Both the position numbers and the translations under genes were made by a program. A stretch of 64,000 nucleotides of DNA. Source: Amaranthus tricolor (Eukaryota; Streptophyta; Magnoliopsida; Caryophyllales; Amaranthaceae). Within the stretch, counting starts at the first letter, position 1; each line of letters begins with the position of its first letter. Under the pieces are notes generated by a model. It had not been told where the DNA came from. It saw nothing but the letters and a program-made list of their open reading frames with translations, and did not search any database. The stretch is taken from NCBI RefSeq assembly GCF_026212465.1, contig NC_080052.1:19691468-19755467 (forward strand). Direction: 5' to 3'. Of the stretch, positions 11,258-24,869 are shown piece by piece.

Positions 11258-12294
11258 ATAAAACAAGATATTTTAAATTGTGTAACTGACATTTAAGGAG
11301 AAAATAGATATGTAAGCAATGATTAAAAAAAGTGGTAGGGAGATTGTCATTAAAAAAAAATATAACAAAATATAGAGGATATCTCAAATTAGAAAATGTA
11401 GCATATTGAAAGACACGAAATAAGTGTAGTTTAAATAAAACAAAATGTAACCTTACAATTTAGGTTTTTTGTGAATTACATTTTTAATTTTTTCTTTTTT
11501 TTTTTGCAAATTATAACCTTCAAAATATCTAACTTTACAACGTTTAGGGTAAATCTCATGATTTTAGATGTAGCATATTGAAAGACAAAAAAATAAAAAA
11601 CAATAATATAAAATTAAAAAAACAAGTGAATTTCATTATGCAAGATTCCACGTAGGGATAGCAAAATGGACGTGGATGTGGTAATGCCCACACTCTCATA
11701 CCTATACCCACCTAAAATTTTTATATTCACCACCCAAGACAGGTAAAATTATTATACGCACACCTTTCTATCTGGTATGCATTCAAACTTATACCCATCT
11801 ACTATGACCAACTGAGTATACGTCTTGGGTATATGTACCTTATACCTGTCTTACATTCATTACAAGTTTACACTATATACTACATGAATATTTACAAATT
11901 TGATTGTATATCTAATTTTTTTAATCATTCAATATAATAGAATAAAAGTAATATCCTTAATTTTTGTAAAATACCTGTATGTTATGTTGTTTTAAACTGT
12001 GTATATTGTTAAAAACTTTAGTTTGTATGTAATAAGTTTTAATACAATTTATATTATTCTTATGATTCTTGTATATTAATGACAATGAGTATTGTAATGG
12101 ATGAGATTATAGAATATTGTGATAGCTCAAATAAAATACTAGAAACAAAAATTATCTTCAATAATCCTAATTATTATTAATTCATTTGTTGTGAATAATT
12201 TATACTATTGATTATAACTAAATAATCCAATCTCTTTATATTTTTGTTGGCATCATTACTTGCTATATTTTAATCGGTTATAATAGTTACCTAC

Positions 12295-12797
12295 TAGGGA
12301 TGTTCATAAAACCCAATTTGAAAAACCTGAACCGGATTATCCGGTTATCAAAACCGGATAATTTACCCGATTTTCGCAAACCGGATAATCCGAATCGGCT
12401 ACCCAGTTTTAATATCGGATCACATATTTTTGGAAACCGGATATCTGGTATCCGGTTTTATTTATTTTACTTTTTTTTGTAAATAAAATGATGATGGTAT
12501 CTCTTAAGCTAATTTTGCGTTGGATATTTTTAGAGAGTTAGTATTTAATTTTATTATTGTTCTTACTTAAACCAATGAACAGTAATATTATTCTTTAATT
12601 TTCTTAATTAATCTTTTATGACTAATTAAATTAAATATTTTTAGAGAGTTAGTATTTGAATTTCATATAAAAAATTACTCTAAATAAAAATAGAGATAAA
12701 CAAACGTGTGGTTGGACGACAAAAGACAAAAAATAAAAAAATTCTAATAAAACTAGGTATCAGGATTCGACCTGGAATCCGGTTTTGAACACCCCTA
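12295..12797. mobile_element. hAT-like MITE
   Basis: The ends TAGGGATGTTCATAAAACCC and, reverse complemented, TAGGGGTGTTCAAAACCGG form inverted repeats continued by ACCGGATAATCC-type words. Flanks are TTACCTAC (12287-12294) and GTACCTAC (12798-12805), a 7-of-8 match as expected for the 8-bp hAT duplication. A phrase GGATATTTTTAGAGAGTTAGTATTT-like is repeated inside near 12522 and 12636. Confidence 0.7.
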
Positions 12798-12831
12798 GTA
12801 CCTACCACTAAAGAAGAGTATATGTGGACTG

Positions 12832-13082
12832 TTGTGTGACAGCGGAAGCAAGATCAATGAACAATAATGAAACAATAATGAAAATCGAACAAAACAATAT
12901 GAAAATGACACAAGAGATTTAACGTGGTTCATGATAGCTAAGTTCACCAACATCGAGATCAAATAATTTCACTATGATTGTAAAAATTTTACAAGATAAA
13001 TCACAATAACACTCATAAGTAATAATGACTCTCTATAATCTCTCAATTTGTGAATTAAAGAACCCTTGCACTAATAGAAGGA

Positions 13083-13172
<90 letters not shown>

Positions 13173-13500
13173 GGCTCCAATACATGTAAATAACCGGCCA
13201 AAGGAAGTGGGGCTACTAAACCCACGTAATTAGCAACAAAAAACTACAAGTAACCGTCACCAACAATAACGGAAAACCGTTTCCCGCTTCTTCAGCTACA
13301 TCAGACGAATCGGCTTTCACAAGCCCACAACACGCCGCCGAGTCGGCTTAACTTGCTTGAACATGGCAGCCTCCACACCGACTCGTTTTTCCAGACCTTG
13401 ATTCATCTTCAACTATGGCAACACTACTTGTTTGAGTCAGCATCTACAACATAGACCAACTAAGAAGCAAAAGGAGGAAGAAGCGAGTGTAAAGGATAGT
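12832..13500 (-). mobile_element. LTR-like fragment in reverse orientation
   Basis: Read on the minus strand, the block ends with GAACCACGTTAAATCTCTTG, then CTTGCTTCCGCTGTCACACA. GAACC-CGTTAAATCT phrases are typical of the U5 part of plant copia LTRs, and a similar phrase occurs near 49090. The outer limit at higher coordinates is not defined, and an (AT)n tract interrupts it. Confidence 0.45.
13087..13169. repeat. (AT)n microsatellite
   Basis: About 41 perfect TA units inside the LTR-like fragment. Confidence 0.97.
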
Positions 13501-15042
13501 AGTAAGTACTTAAAGTAGCCAGTTAAAATGTGGTGAGGGATGCTGTCAGCATGAAAATATAATGATTGAATTATTTAGAAAATATCAATAATAGAAATTA
13601 TTCACAGCAGATGAATAACATATGAGATTGTTCAGGATAATTTTTTTAAATATTTAAATGTATTAAAATATTGTTGTAGGTGTCAAAACTTGGAGGAGTT
13701 GAAGGTTTCAAATAACCATATTTTCGCTGCAAATCAAACTGCTCTAATCGAAATAACAACTTGGCTTTGAATGTGGAACGCTATTCGCGAATTAGCGTTA
13801 AGGCTTTACACAATAGTTATTTTGAGAATTATTCTTTGGTCAAATAGTTAAAAGTTTTTTTTTTCATCTTTATGATAAGAATTTGCTCGAATTTGCTCTC
13901 ACCAACTAAAAGAAGAATTAATTTTTCCACCCTTCTCTCCAATAAGAGATTCATCTTTCCTTTACATATATGAATGCTCCCATAAATATTTACATCAATG
14001 TTCCATTTTTGGAACTAATTTATCAGGGTGACATTGTATTTGAATTAAAAAATTTGAAAGAAAAAGAAAAAAAGAGATTCAACAGATGAGTTTTCATTTG
14101 TTTCGATAGCAATTTTGAAGGGGGAGGGATTTGAGAGGAAAGAAATTGAGAGGATTTGAAGGAGATTAGTCTTTTATTTTTGTTAATAGTTATGAAAAGA
14201 TTTAAAAGGAAAAGATCAATATACAGACTATCAAAATGATGAAAATGACTTTTAGTCTTACCATTTTGTTTTCTAATCTAAATAAAACTATATTATTTTC
14301 ATTCCATGATTTTCGTTCAATAATTTCATAAATCTCATTTCCTTTCTCTTTCCATTTCCCTCCTAAATAAACAAATAAATTGTCTCTTTTCATTCTCCTT
14401 CCCTTCTTTTCTTCTCCCTCTCTTTTCCTTTCTTTCCTTTCTTTTTCATTCTCTTTTCCTTTCTTCTCTTCCTTTCTTTTTCATTCTAATGTTCTATCCA
14501 AATACAGTATAAGTCTTTCTTTTCAAACAATATTCCCCATTAATTATTACTCTTCATTTACATGCATTTAGTTAGTCAAGAGTAATTTGTAAGATAAATA
14601 TAAAATCCTTTATACTCCCATTAGTTTTGATGATTTATATGAGAATAAAGTTTAATTAATAAAATGTGTTGGACAGTTTTGTTCCATATTGATTTGGGAT
14701 GATCGTTTTTTTATTTATAAAGTGTGTGCATCCCGTCTTGTTAATTTTTTGGTATTGAAAATAAGTCTAAATTTAACAAAATTTATGAGGGAAATCTTTG
14801 GTCGACCATTTCAATTGATTTAGTTCAAAGTGGAATACGAATTAAGGACTAAGGAATTTGGATCAAGATAACTCCATGTGGATGGAACTCCACGAGTCCT
14901 AATCACACCAACTTTACCACTTGGAGATGCTTGTTTGGCATTTACTAATGTTGTAAGTTGTAACTTGCAAATGTTTTATGATGTATCATTACTAGGGTGA
15001 AAAACAACACTATTGGTCCAATTACTCATCATTAAATGCATA
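13501..15042. other. Intergenic stretch with a polypyrimidine tract
   Basis: No gene supported. Positions 14391-14487 are almost pure C/T on the plus strand (CTTTCCTTTCTTTT-like), which creates spurious reading frames on both strands. Confidence 0.6.
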
Positions 15043-15298
15043 ATCCCTCTAATTCACTATTAATGTCCTATTTACTTTATGCACTTCATCCAATGCATTT
15101 ATTTCATCCTTAATATCTCTAGTTGTGTATAATTAAAATTATGGAAAGTTGATATAAATAATTCTTGCATTGAAACGAATCAAACAAGATCCCACTTGAC
15201 TATGTTTTAACTTATAAATTAATAATAAAATACAAATTAAGAGTAAGCAATGAATAGTGTCCAAAAAGTAGATGAGATATTAGTAGTGAATTGGATGG
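15043..15298. mobile_element. Stowaway-like MITE, family B copy 2
   Basis: Matches 9693-9950 from CCCTCTAATTCACTATTAATG to GTAGTGAATTGGATGG. Confidence 0.7.
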
Positions 15299-17253
15299 AA
15301 TATATTATATCAATTCTGAAATACTTACAGTTGATGGTAACATGTTTGAAAAATGTCATTATAAGTAATAAGTATAATGAAACAGGGAATATAGACGGTA
15401 TAATGCAAAGAACATGTAAAGAAGGTCTAAATTAATGGATAGAAAGAATGTACCCGTGTCAAAACAATTGATTTAATTACTTTTGTATCAGCCAATAGTT
15501 GTTTTAGTAAAATATTAAACAATATTATATATAGATGTGTGAAAACGGAGAAAATAAACTAAAAAATATTATTAATGATTATTTTTTTCTCTACTATATT
15601 AATTTATGTGAAATTGTATATATTTAGGTGCAGATAAAATACAAATGTGTATGAAGTATTAAATAACATATATGTAATGACTTGAAACTTGAAATTTTAC
15701 TAAATACAAAAAAACATAAGTTGGATTAATCAAGTCTCAATCAAATGAGACTTTACCTAATTTTTGAATCTATTCAGAAATTCACTAATAATACTCTCCC
15801 CTTATGTTAAATTAGGCCGGACTTATTGTGAATGCCAACAATTATCAAAAAAAACGCAAAGTACAAACCACTTCACAAGCCAAGGAGTATATACCATCCC
15901 AAAACCATATGGCAATGGGAAAAAGAACATCAATAACTTATAAAGTGTGCACACCACATTCAATCTGTTGGTGTGTGATAAATTATTACGACACCTTTAA
16001 TTTGTTTGCCACACTTTGACTCACTATAATTAGTGATGGAAGCACATATTTGCCAATGGGATCATTCGATCCTACTTAGCTTCTTCCGATTTAAGTATTT
16101 TACTATCTATAATAAAGGAAAAAAGATAAAATATGTTATTGCATTGAACCCACTTAACATATAGATAACTTCAAAAAATTTAAATGATTTAATTAGAGGT
16201 GTCTATTAGAGTGTTTGAGGGCGTCACGAAAGTAAAATACTAGGGTCAATTTAAATTTTTGAGTACATCTAAATATCTTGACAATAATTTGATTTTTACA
16301 ATACGGATTATTTCAGGTCAGGTCATACTCAATTTTGATTAATCGGATCAATTTAAACGACTCTTAAATAAAATGTTACAATGATATTTATTAATCAATT
16401 TAAATGAGTATAGAGCTATAATGTGCTATGAATTCTTTGTTTCAACTATATTACTTATACTTCATTTTAGTAGCAAATATATAAATTAATACTTTTCTCC
16501 AAATTCAAATTTAACATAAATGATTTGCCAATAACATAAAATCACAAATTAAATAATACAAATTATTATGAGAAACGGTTTCTTTAAAAGACGTCATTAT
16601 ATATATGGGCTGAATAGCTCAATTAATACAACTTAAAGAAAAAACAAAAATATAAACTTTACGTCTCTATGAGAAACGATCAGTAGCTGAATAGACATTA
16701 CTAATTGCAGAAAAATTGGATCATTCAAACTTTTAAACACACTTGATATAATATCCCAATCCAAACCTTATTATAATGGTGAGATTGGCTAAGAGGAGAC
16801 AAATGCATGTTTGGTATTCCAGCGTGTGATATTGACCTTTCTTTAGTGAGAATGTGGGGGGCTTTTAGCTACGTTTCTTAATTCTTCCTCGTCATGTTGT
16901 CACTCACGTACCAGTAGATTCTACCAGATTAAAAAAATTTTAAAAATGTTTTTCAAATGAACCACTGTAAGTGATCGTCCTAGGATTGTAGTAAAATAAT
17001 TAGTATGATCATGTGCATTTTCATCCTTTTTTACGGACTTCATGTTCTCGATCATTATTTTTTAATTGCTACTTTTTGGATGTTACTTACCTCCTACTCA
17101 TAATAATAAATTTAATGGGTTAATGTTATTGGTGATGCTAAATAAATTTATTTTATTTTTTATTTACTTTATAATTGAATAATTTATGAATTATAGTCTT
17201 AAAATTTAATATTTATGCAAATTATAACTTTAATGTTTTTTTTTTATTCACAG

Positions 17254-17315
<62 letters not shown>

Positions 17316-17544
17316 CTTCATTTTTGAACAAGAACCCTACCACCTTAACACATTTTTACTAGGTGAGTCAAAAAAATTAAGTTGGGTTGTATTTGGTTCA
17401 TGTCATATATAAATAGGTCATCAATTTAACTTATTTAGTTAATATGGTCGAAAATTACAATCATGATCTGACCTGATAGATAAAACATGTGTAATCAAAT
17501 TAAGAATATTATGTTCAAAGACATTTTTAAAACCTGTGAAATAT
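15299..17544. other. Intergenic region, no gene
   Basis: AT-rich, with weak MITE-like pairing near 16570-16680 (AGACGTC / GACGTCT words) and an (AT)n tract at 17259-17311. The frames seen here are not supported by any family match or codon bias. Confidence 0.6.
17259..17311. repeat. (AT)n microsatellite
   Basis: About 26 TA units, a short way upstream of the copia 5' LTR. Confidence 0.97.
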
Positions 17545-17549
17545 TCTTT

Positions 17550-17700
17550 TGTTAGATTATGTATTGCAGTTATTTTAGTATACCAGTTATTTAATATGGC
17601 AGTTATTTAGAACTCATGTATATATAATCACCATTACAATTGAATGAAAATCAACACAGAAATAATTGAAAACCCAAAATCGGTGTTAAATCAGAAATTA
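17550..17700 (+). repeat. copia 5' LTR (151 bp)
   Basis: Starts TGTTAGATTATG and ends GAAATTA where the 3' LTR has GAAATCA, so the canonical CA end has mutated. TSD TCTTT lies immediately upstream. Confidence 0.92.
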
Positions 17701-17712
17701 TGGTATCAGAGC
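17701..17712 (+). other. copia primer binding site (initiator tRNA-Met)
   Basis: TGGTATCAGAGC, complementary to the 3' end of plant initiator tRNA-Met, directly follows the LTR. Confidence 0.93.
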
Positions 17713-17777
17713 GGCAACGATTCTGAATCGTTTTTGCAGCTTCATCATATACCGATTAACCTACCTAAAGCCCAGAA

Positions 17778-18646
17778 ATGGAAGACGAATCAAGAACTGT
17801 CATAGCACCAGACCAACCGGTCACAATGGGACAGTTGTTGCAACTGTTCAAACAGTTAAACTCCAACAAACCGCCCACTGAAACCGTGACCAGCACCCAT
17901 ACCCTCTCAATCTCAGAGAAATTAACAAAGCAGAATTACACAAAATGGTCCAAGCTGATGCACTTAGCCATTAGTGGACGAGATCGTCTCAATCACATCA
18001 TCGACGACCCACCATCCACAAATGACCCAGCGTACAACCAGTGGATCAGACGCGACTCGATTGTTATCTCATGGATTTTGGAGAATATAGATTCTGACCT
18101 AGTGAATCAGTATCTTGATTTCCCGACAACCAAAACTTTATGGAAAGGGATTGAGACACTTTACAGTAATGGGAGAGATGGCCTGCAAATATTCGATTTA
18201 ACAGTCAAAATCAACAAAATCCAACAAGGCATAGCCGCATAAACACAATCAAAACATACTACAGCAAGCTAATCGTTTTATGGAAAGAAATTGACAGGAG
18301 ACAACCAAACCCGATGAAATATCCAAGCGACATCATCATTTATAATCAATTAATCCAACAAAATCAATTGTACCAATTCTTAGCGGGAATCAATGAATCA
18401 TTTGACAAGGACAGAAGAGATCTCCTCCTCTTAGACCCATTCCCTACAGTGGAGGAGGCCTATGCGAGTATAAGGAGAGAAATAATGAGGCGTGGAATCA
18501 TGAAGACGGAACCCTCATCAGATTTGGAATCACCGGGCACCGACGGGGTTTTTGCGTTCAAAGGAAGACCTTACCGGCGGGAAGATGAAAAGACTCACCT
18601 GAAATATACCCACTGTGGCGGTACAAGACATACAAGAAATGAGTGA
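17778..18646 (+). pseudogene. copia gag, frameshifted
   Basis: Starts MEDESRTVIAPDQPVTMGQL. The capsid-like part (TKQNYTKWSKLM, then WIRRDSIVISWILENI) runs to a stop at 18240 after KINKIQQG. The frame then shifts: YYSKLIVLWKEIDRRQPNPM and the following gag residues continue in the pol frame. The end is the zinc knuckle CTHCGGT-like, which runs into TGA at 18644 at the knuckle's third Cys position, with another stop (TAA) seven codons later. Gag would form the particle that packages the RNA; this copy cannot. Confidence 0.88.
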
Positions 18647-21600
18647 TTTAAACTCGTAGGCTAACCGGAATGGTGGCCAGATACAAAGAAAAAGGGGGAA
18701 AGAAAACCGGCACGATTTTCATATCAAAACAGGACAGGAAAAACAGTTATGGGATGGAGTACAGAAGGAGAAGCCATGAACGTAACAGGTCTCAAGAACA
18801 GCGAAGAAGAAGGTACCAGAAGCAGAGAAGGAGGTTCTCTCTCCCTCTCAAACGGCGCAACAGTAGGGTTAAAGGAAGGGAGTGGGGAAGAGAGGCACCA
18901 TCAGCCTTTTAAAAAGGGAAGGGGGTCACGTGTGTCACGTGCCTCCTTGTTCCCATCCCCAAATTTTTCATCCTCTTTTAATACTTCATCTTATTTTGAA
19001 GGGGGTTGGATATTTGATTGTGGTGCTACCGATACAATGTCATATGACCTGAACGTTTTTTTGACTCATGACACACCTATGAAAGACGTCATTAAAACAG
19101 CTAATGGGGAAGGGATTAAAGTGAGCGGAGCTGGAACTATCTCTTTCACAAAAAATCTCACTTTAAAAAATTGTTTATTTGTCCCTGACCTGTCACATAA
19201 ATTATTGTCAGTGAGCCAACTTACTAGAGATCTTGATTGTACTGTTCTCATAAAACCCGGATGTTGTGTTGTGCAGGATGCTCAGACAGGGAAAATTATT
19301 GGGCATGGTATTGAGAGAGGTGGACTATATTACTTGGAAGAGGAGACTCAAAAAGGCAAAGCAGTTCTTGTTCGCGGGTCAGAGGAAAGACAACTATGGA
19401 CTTGGCATCGACGTTTGGGACATCCATCAGTAGGGTATGTAGAAAAACTTTTTCCTAATTTTGTAGGGCTTAAAACTGAGTTTAAGTGTGAAACTTGTAT
19501 TCGTGCAAAGAGTCATAAACACTCGTATTCTAATAGTTTAAATAAAGCCAATATGCCTTTTATGCTGGTTCATTCTGATGTGTGGGGTCCTGCTCACGTC
19601 GTAGGATTACATGGTTTTTCATACGTTGTTACATTTATTGATGATTGTACCCGAATGAGTTGGATTTATTTCCTTAAACAGAAATCTGAAGTGTTTAATG
19701 TGATCGTTGAATTCTATAATATGATCTGTACCCAATTCCAAACCCAACCCCGCATGTTTCGAACTGATAATGGTAGAGAATACATTAACTCTAACATGCA
19801 AGAATTCTTTAAACAAAAAGGCCTTATACATCAGACCTCTTGTCCTAATACACCCCAACAAAATGGAGTGGCAGAATGGAAAAATCGTACACTTCTTGAG
19901 ATGACCCGTGCTTTTATGCTTGATTCCCGTGCTCCCACTCATCTTTGGCCTGAAGCCATTGTCGCCGCCAATTACCTTACCAATAGACTTCCCACAAAGA
20001 GTCTTCAATACCACACACCCTTAGCCACCCTCCAAACCCATTTTTCTGTACCTTCCTCACACACTCTACATCCTCATATATTTGGGTGCACAGTCTTTGT
20101 TCATTGTCCAGCTAGGGTAAGAAACAAATTTAAACCAAGAGCAGTCAAATGTGTTCTTATTGGATATGGTAGGAATCAGAAGGGTTATCGGTGCTATGAT
20201 CCCTTAACTAGAAAAGTCTATACCACCGTGGATTGTGAGTTCATCGAGAATGAATACTACTACCACCATCTTCGATGTCAGGGGGAGAAGCATAATGACG
20301 ATCTCAGCTGGCTAGTTAGTCCGTGGTTATCCAACCTAGACCCAAAAGATCAAGTAGACAATGCTACAGAGTCACCTCACCAAGACGTTTTGTCCACTCC
20401 CCTGCCACTACCAATCCTGTCTGATCATCAAGTGAGTCATACAAATCTTGATAATATTGTTCCAGAAGATACTAACAATGATAATGTGATTGCTGGTACT
20501 TTGAATGAGGAAGTTGTCACAGATACAGTTGAAATAGAGAATCATGTTGATAATGAATCATATATGCTACCCCCTCGTTCCACTCGAGGAGTTCCTCCAA
20601 GGAGATATGATCCTGAGTATGAAGCAAAACGTTCGAGATATCCCATTGAGAAGTCTGGCACAGGAAATTTGTCACAGAGTGCCTCAGCATTTAAGGCAAC
20701 CCTAGATGCAAGCAAAAGCCCAACCACAGTCGAAGAAGCCCTAACTTTCGCTCACTGGAGAAAAGCTATGGAGGAAGAGATTAACGCTCTCAAGAAGAAT
20801 GGCATATGGGAAAAATGCACCTTACCGAATAAGAAGAAAGTCGTTGGATGTAAATGGGTGTTCACAATCAAATACAAATCAGATGGCACGATTGAAAGAT
20901 ACAAAGCTCGACTCGTGGCAAAAAGGTACACTCAGACATATGGAGTTGATTACTCAAAAACCTTCTCTCCAGTTGCTAAACTTGATACAATTCGAGTTTT
21001 GTTCAGTACAGCAAACTTAGATTGACCCCTTCATCAATTTGACGTAAAAAATGTCTTTCTTCATGGAGAGTTACAGGAGGAAGTGTACATGGAAGCTCCA
21101 CCAGGGTTTACATCAGGGTTCTTAGAAAATGAGGGGTGTAGATTAAGGAAGGCTTTGTATGGGTTGAAACAGTCTTCTAGAGCATGGTTCGGAAGATTTA
21201 CCACTGCGATGAAGAGATTCGGTTACAGGCAAAGTAATTCGGATCACACCTTGTTTCTCAGACGAAGAGGAAAAAGAATAACATGTTTGATAATTTATGT
21301 CGATGACATGATCATTACCGGGGATGGCAGAGAGGAAATAATCAATCTAAAGGAAAAACTATTCCAAGAATTTGAGATGAAAGACCTTAGTAGACTGAAA
21401 TACTTTCTAGGGATTGAAGTTCTCAGATCAAACAAAGGAATTTTCATATCCCAAAGGAAGTATGTATTAGACCTGTTAACTGAAACAGGGATGCTGGACT
21501 GCAAGCCCATTGAGACACCAATGATGATGAACCATGGCCTACAGATGATTGAAGGAGGAAAATTGGCTGATCGGATGCAGTATCAACGCATGGTAGGGAA

Positions 21601-22264
21601 ATTAATCTACTTAGCTCACACAAGGCCTGATATTGCATATGCAGTAGGAGTAGTCAGCCGGTTCATGCACAGACCACAAGTTCAGCATATGGACGCAGTT
21701 CATAGGATTCTCAGGTACCTCAAAGGATGCCCTGAAAATGGAGTCTTATATCAAAACAATGGTCACCTTGATCTTGTGGCATATACAGATGCAGACTGGC
21801 CAGGAGATAGAGATGATAGGAAGTCAATGTCAGGCTACTTTACTCTAGTGGGAGGGAATCTAGTCACATGGAGGAGCAAGAAACAAAAGGTGATTGCTAT
21901 GTCCAGTGCAGAAGCTGAATTCAGAGGTGTAGCAAAGGGAATCACAGAAGTCCTATGGCTAAGAAAGTTACTAACTGAACTGGGATTCAACCCCACAAGG
22001 AGTTCTGAGCTATACTGTGATGATCAAGCGGCTATCAACATTTCAGAAAACTCAGTTCAACATGATCGCACAAAACATGTAGAAGTCGATAGACATTTCA
22101 TAAAGGAGAAATTAGAAGCCCAAGTAATCAAGCTTCCTCATGTAAAATCAAAAGATCAGCTAGCAAATATTCTTACAAAGGCAGTTGGAACTCATTTCTT
22201 TGAAGAAGTTTTATGCAAGTTGGGTGTTGGTGACCCTACGACCCAACTTGAGGGGGAGTGTTAG
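18647..22264 (+). pseudogene. copia pol (protease, integrase, RT, RNase H), interrupted by stops
   Basis: One frame throughout. Protease motif [11 protein letters not shown] sits near 19010, with Cys where the family has Ser in D-S-G-A. Integrase has the HHCC region (HRRLGHPS ... [10 protein letters not shown]), then DVWGP, TDNGREY and a [13 protein letters not shown] block in which Trp replaces the usual Arg. RT shows [12 protein letters not shown] upstream, [11 protein letters not shown], then VDDMIITGD (YVDD box) near 21295; RNase H shows DWPGDRDDRKSMSGY and SSAEAEFRG. A TGA at 21023-21025 replaces the conserved Trp of ANLD-W-PLHQFDV inside RT. Upstream stops at 18644 and about 18665 separate it from gag. 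Confidence 0.92.
22248..22258 (+). other. copia polypurine tract
   Basis: TTGAGGGGGAG just before the 3' LTR; primes plus-strand synthesis. Confidence 0.85.
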
Positions 22265-22423
22265 ATTATGTATTGCAGTTATTTTAGTAAAGCAGTTATT
22301 AATATGGTAGTTATTTAGGAGCAGTTATTCAGAACTCATGTATATATAATCACCATTACAATTGAATGAAAATCAACACAGAAATAATCGAAAACCCAAA
22401 ACTCGGTGTTAAACCAGAAATCA
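22259..22423 (+). repeat. copia 3' LTR (165 bp)
   Basis: TGTTAG ... GAAATCA. It carries a 14-bp extra piece near 22318 (GGAGCAGTTATTCA), a local duplication of the AGTTATT motif already repeated in the LTR. Confidence 0.93.
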
Positions 22424-22428
22424 TCTTT

Positions 22429-24302
22429 CATATTATATTTTTATATAAACAACTTTAATGTTTATTTATGTTTTATTTTATACTTCATTAGTTCCAAAAT
22501 ACATGTAATATTTGACTTCTCACGCAGTTTAATACGTTATTTCAATCCTTAAAAATCTATAATAAAAAATTATAAAAATTTAATACTAATACAAATAACA
22601 TTTAATTTTTCATACAATCCAATACATTAGTTATCTACTTACGCTTTTATTATCTTCCATCTATATATCTATATCTATTCTATAAGTAAAAAAGTATCAT
22701 AAGATAAGACACAAGTAACTCAAGTGTGTTTTCTAGTCGTCCTTGTGTTTCGTTATTTCCTTTTCCCGATCCATCTCCTTCATTTGCACTTTCTGTTTGT
22801 ATTTTATCTTTAAAATTTCAAGCATAGTCCATTATTTTTCATTTATTTCTTCTCCTATACATTATTCCCTAAAACAACCAAAACAAATCCTGCTGGCAAG
22901 CTTGTGTTCACTTGTACCCAAATTATTGTTCTTTTCTACTTGTCCTTTTTCCTCTTTTCCACCACCCTTTCTTAATTCCTTTAACAATTAAATCCCTTAA
23001 TTTCTCCATTATTTTATTTACTATCATTCATCATTCAGCTTATATACTTCAAATAATAAATGTTACTTCCTTCCTTCTATTTTGACGTTTTATGCAATTT
23101 AATGTATTATTTTGTTTATTTATTTGTTGAACTATACATATTTAAAAATTATAAAAAATTAATATTATGAAAGTACGCGATTAGACGATTCAAACAAGAT
23201 TCCACGTTACTATATTTTAACTTACACATTAGCCACAATATATAAAATAAGCTTAAACGATGAATAGTGCCCATAATCAAAATGTAGCAAGTATTTCAAA
23301 ACAGAGAAAGTATTACGATAGTATAAAAAAATATCTTGAATTGCATATTTATATTTGGTTTTATAAAACTTTATATGATATCAAATGTACAAACCCTGAG
23401 GGGTTACTCACTTGGTTTTAAAATATATTAGCCATATTCATTTAACTTTTATTACAAACTAATTCTGATTACTCACTTCCAATACAGTTCATTTATTTTT
23501 TCCAACACCAACATTGTCATCACTTGTTGGTGATTTGATATTAATTATGTTACCAATGAGATGTATGATGTAGTATGTCTTGAAGTACAATGTTAACATA
23601 ATTCTAAAAAAACCTTTTTATTAGGCTAAGACTATCGCTAAACTATTATACTTTCTTTTATCCCTCTTAGTGTACAATAATGGATTGTCTTGTGTTAATT
23701 ATCGGTCGGGTTCAACCAGACCCATATCCAATTGGTGAATTCATATTCAAATCCGAATCTGGACCCTTAGGGCTAAAAACTTTGGACTAAAAACCTGTTA
23801 GGTCTAATGGGTCTAAGGTCCTAATTGGACTTAATTAAATCATTCATACTTAAGATTTTTTACTTTTAAAAGATTTCATTAGTATTTAAAAGAATGTACG
23901 GGTTATATATAAGTTAAAATTGTTTCCTAATAAATACAAAAATAGATTTAGAACGACTTTAAAATTGATTTTAGAGTGTGTAATTGAGCAAGTTTAACAG
24001 GTCTAGAGCATTTCTGATGGATTTGAGTCTTAAATAATGGTTTCAAAGAGAGGGTATGGAACTGGTTTGGGTCTAAAGACCATAAACCCAAACCCAAAGT
24101 CATTTAATTTTTTGGACTTGAACCCGAAATTTGCATGGTCTCAAAAAATCAAACCCAAACCAAATTAGGGCGGATCTAAGACGATTCCAATAGCATCTTT
24201 GACCCTTTACCATCTCAATGAACTATAAGAGATTGCACACAAGCTAAGGAAAAGAGATAAAAGTGGTTAATTTATGTGTAGATGAGAACATGTTCCTTAA
24301 TA
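22429..24302. other. Intergenic region, no gene
   Basis: Holds a family-B-related Stowaway remnant (about 23066-23310, with TCAAACAAGATTCCACGTTAC) and a GGGTTCAA / TTGAACCC-rich repeat at 23692-24190 whose ends loosely pair. No frame supported. Confidence 0.55.
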
Positions 24303-24869
24303 CACTACAAAAACAATTCAGTTTGGAGATAAAACCATATTCTGAGGAAAGATATTTAGTGACAAAAATGGTGACAAAAAGCCTTTGTCACCAACTAGCT
24401 ACAAAACAGTTTGTCACCTAATTTGTCACTAAGATAAATATTGTCACTATTTTTCACTAAGGACTGCAACACTTTTGAAATTCATTTTAGCGACAAAATA
24501 GGTGACAAAGCCTTTTGTTGCTAAGGTTTTTTACCTGGGAATTAAATTTCAGACTCCAATTTAAATCTTTTCAAATTCATTCTTCAAACCTTTTAACTTA
24601 CCATTTCATTCTTCAAACAATTTATTTTTCTTCTTCAATTTCTCTTTAACATCTTACTAACTTATTTTCTTCTTTCTCTGTACTTCTTCAAACCTTTTTC
24701 AAATTATTCTTGTGGAATTTTGTCATGTTGATTACATCTTTTCACAAGTTTTCAAATTCATTATGGGTATGTTATTTTTGCTATTTTTTTTCTTGCTTCT
24801 TCTTCCATTTTCTTTGTGTTCTTCATGTGCATGCTTCAATCTGGATTTTTTTTTGGATCAGGTTCGATC

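Larger units (their letters stand above)
9637..12294. other. Intergenic region with Stowaway MITEs, no gene
   Basis: AT-rich DNA between the nuclease promoter and the hAT-like MITE. Besides the two MITEs listed separately, it holds a short direct repeat (ATGTAGCATATTGAAAGACA at about 11396 and 11568). The reading frames here are short, stop-limited and low-complexity. Confidence 0.6.
17550..22423 (+). mobile_element. Ty1/copia LTR retrotransposon, degenerate
   Basis: Complete in structure: LTRs at 17550-17700 and 22259-22423, primer site TGGTATCAGAGC directly after the 5' LTR, a G-rich polypurine tract just before the 3' LTR, and TCTTT duplicated at 17545-17549 and 22424-22428. Gene order gag, protease, integrase, RT, RNase H identifies copia. 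The coding frame is broken by one frameshift and at least three stop codons. LTRs differ by several substitutions plus a 14-bp insertion, so the insertion is not recent. Confidence 0.95.

Noticed and set aside
14380..14571. Open frame rich in Ser, Phe and Leu
   Set aside because: It comes from a polypyrimidine tract (14391-14487); low complexity, no family match.
17701..17712. TGGTATCAGAGC as part of a tRNA gene (also at 35109 and 57824)
   Set aside because: Only the primer-complementary 12 bases are present, always next to an LTR; no cloverleaf. No tRNA or rRNA gene seen in the window.
19619..20014. 131-codon minus-strand frame
   Set aside because: Antisense shadow of the copia integrase.
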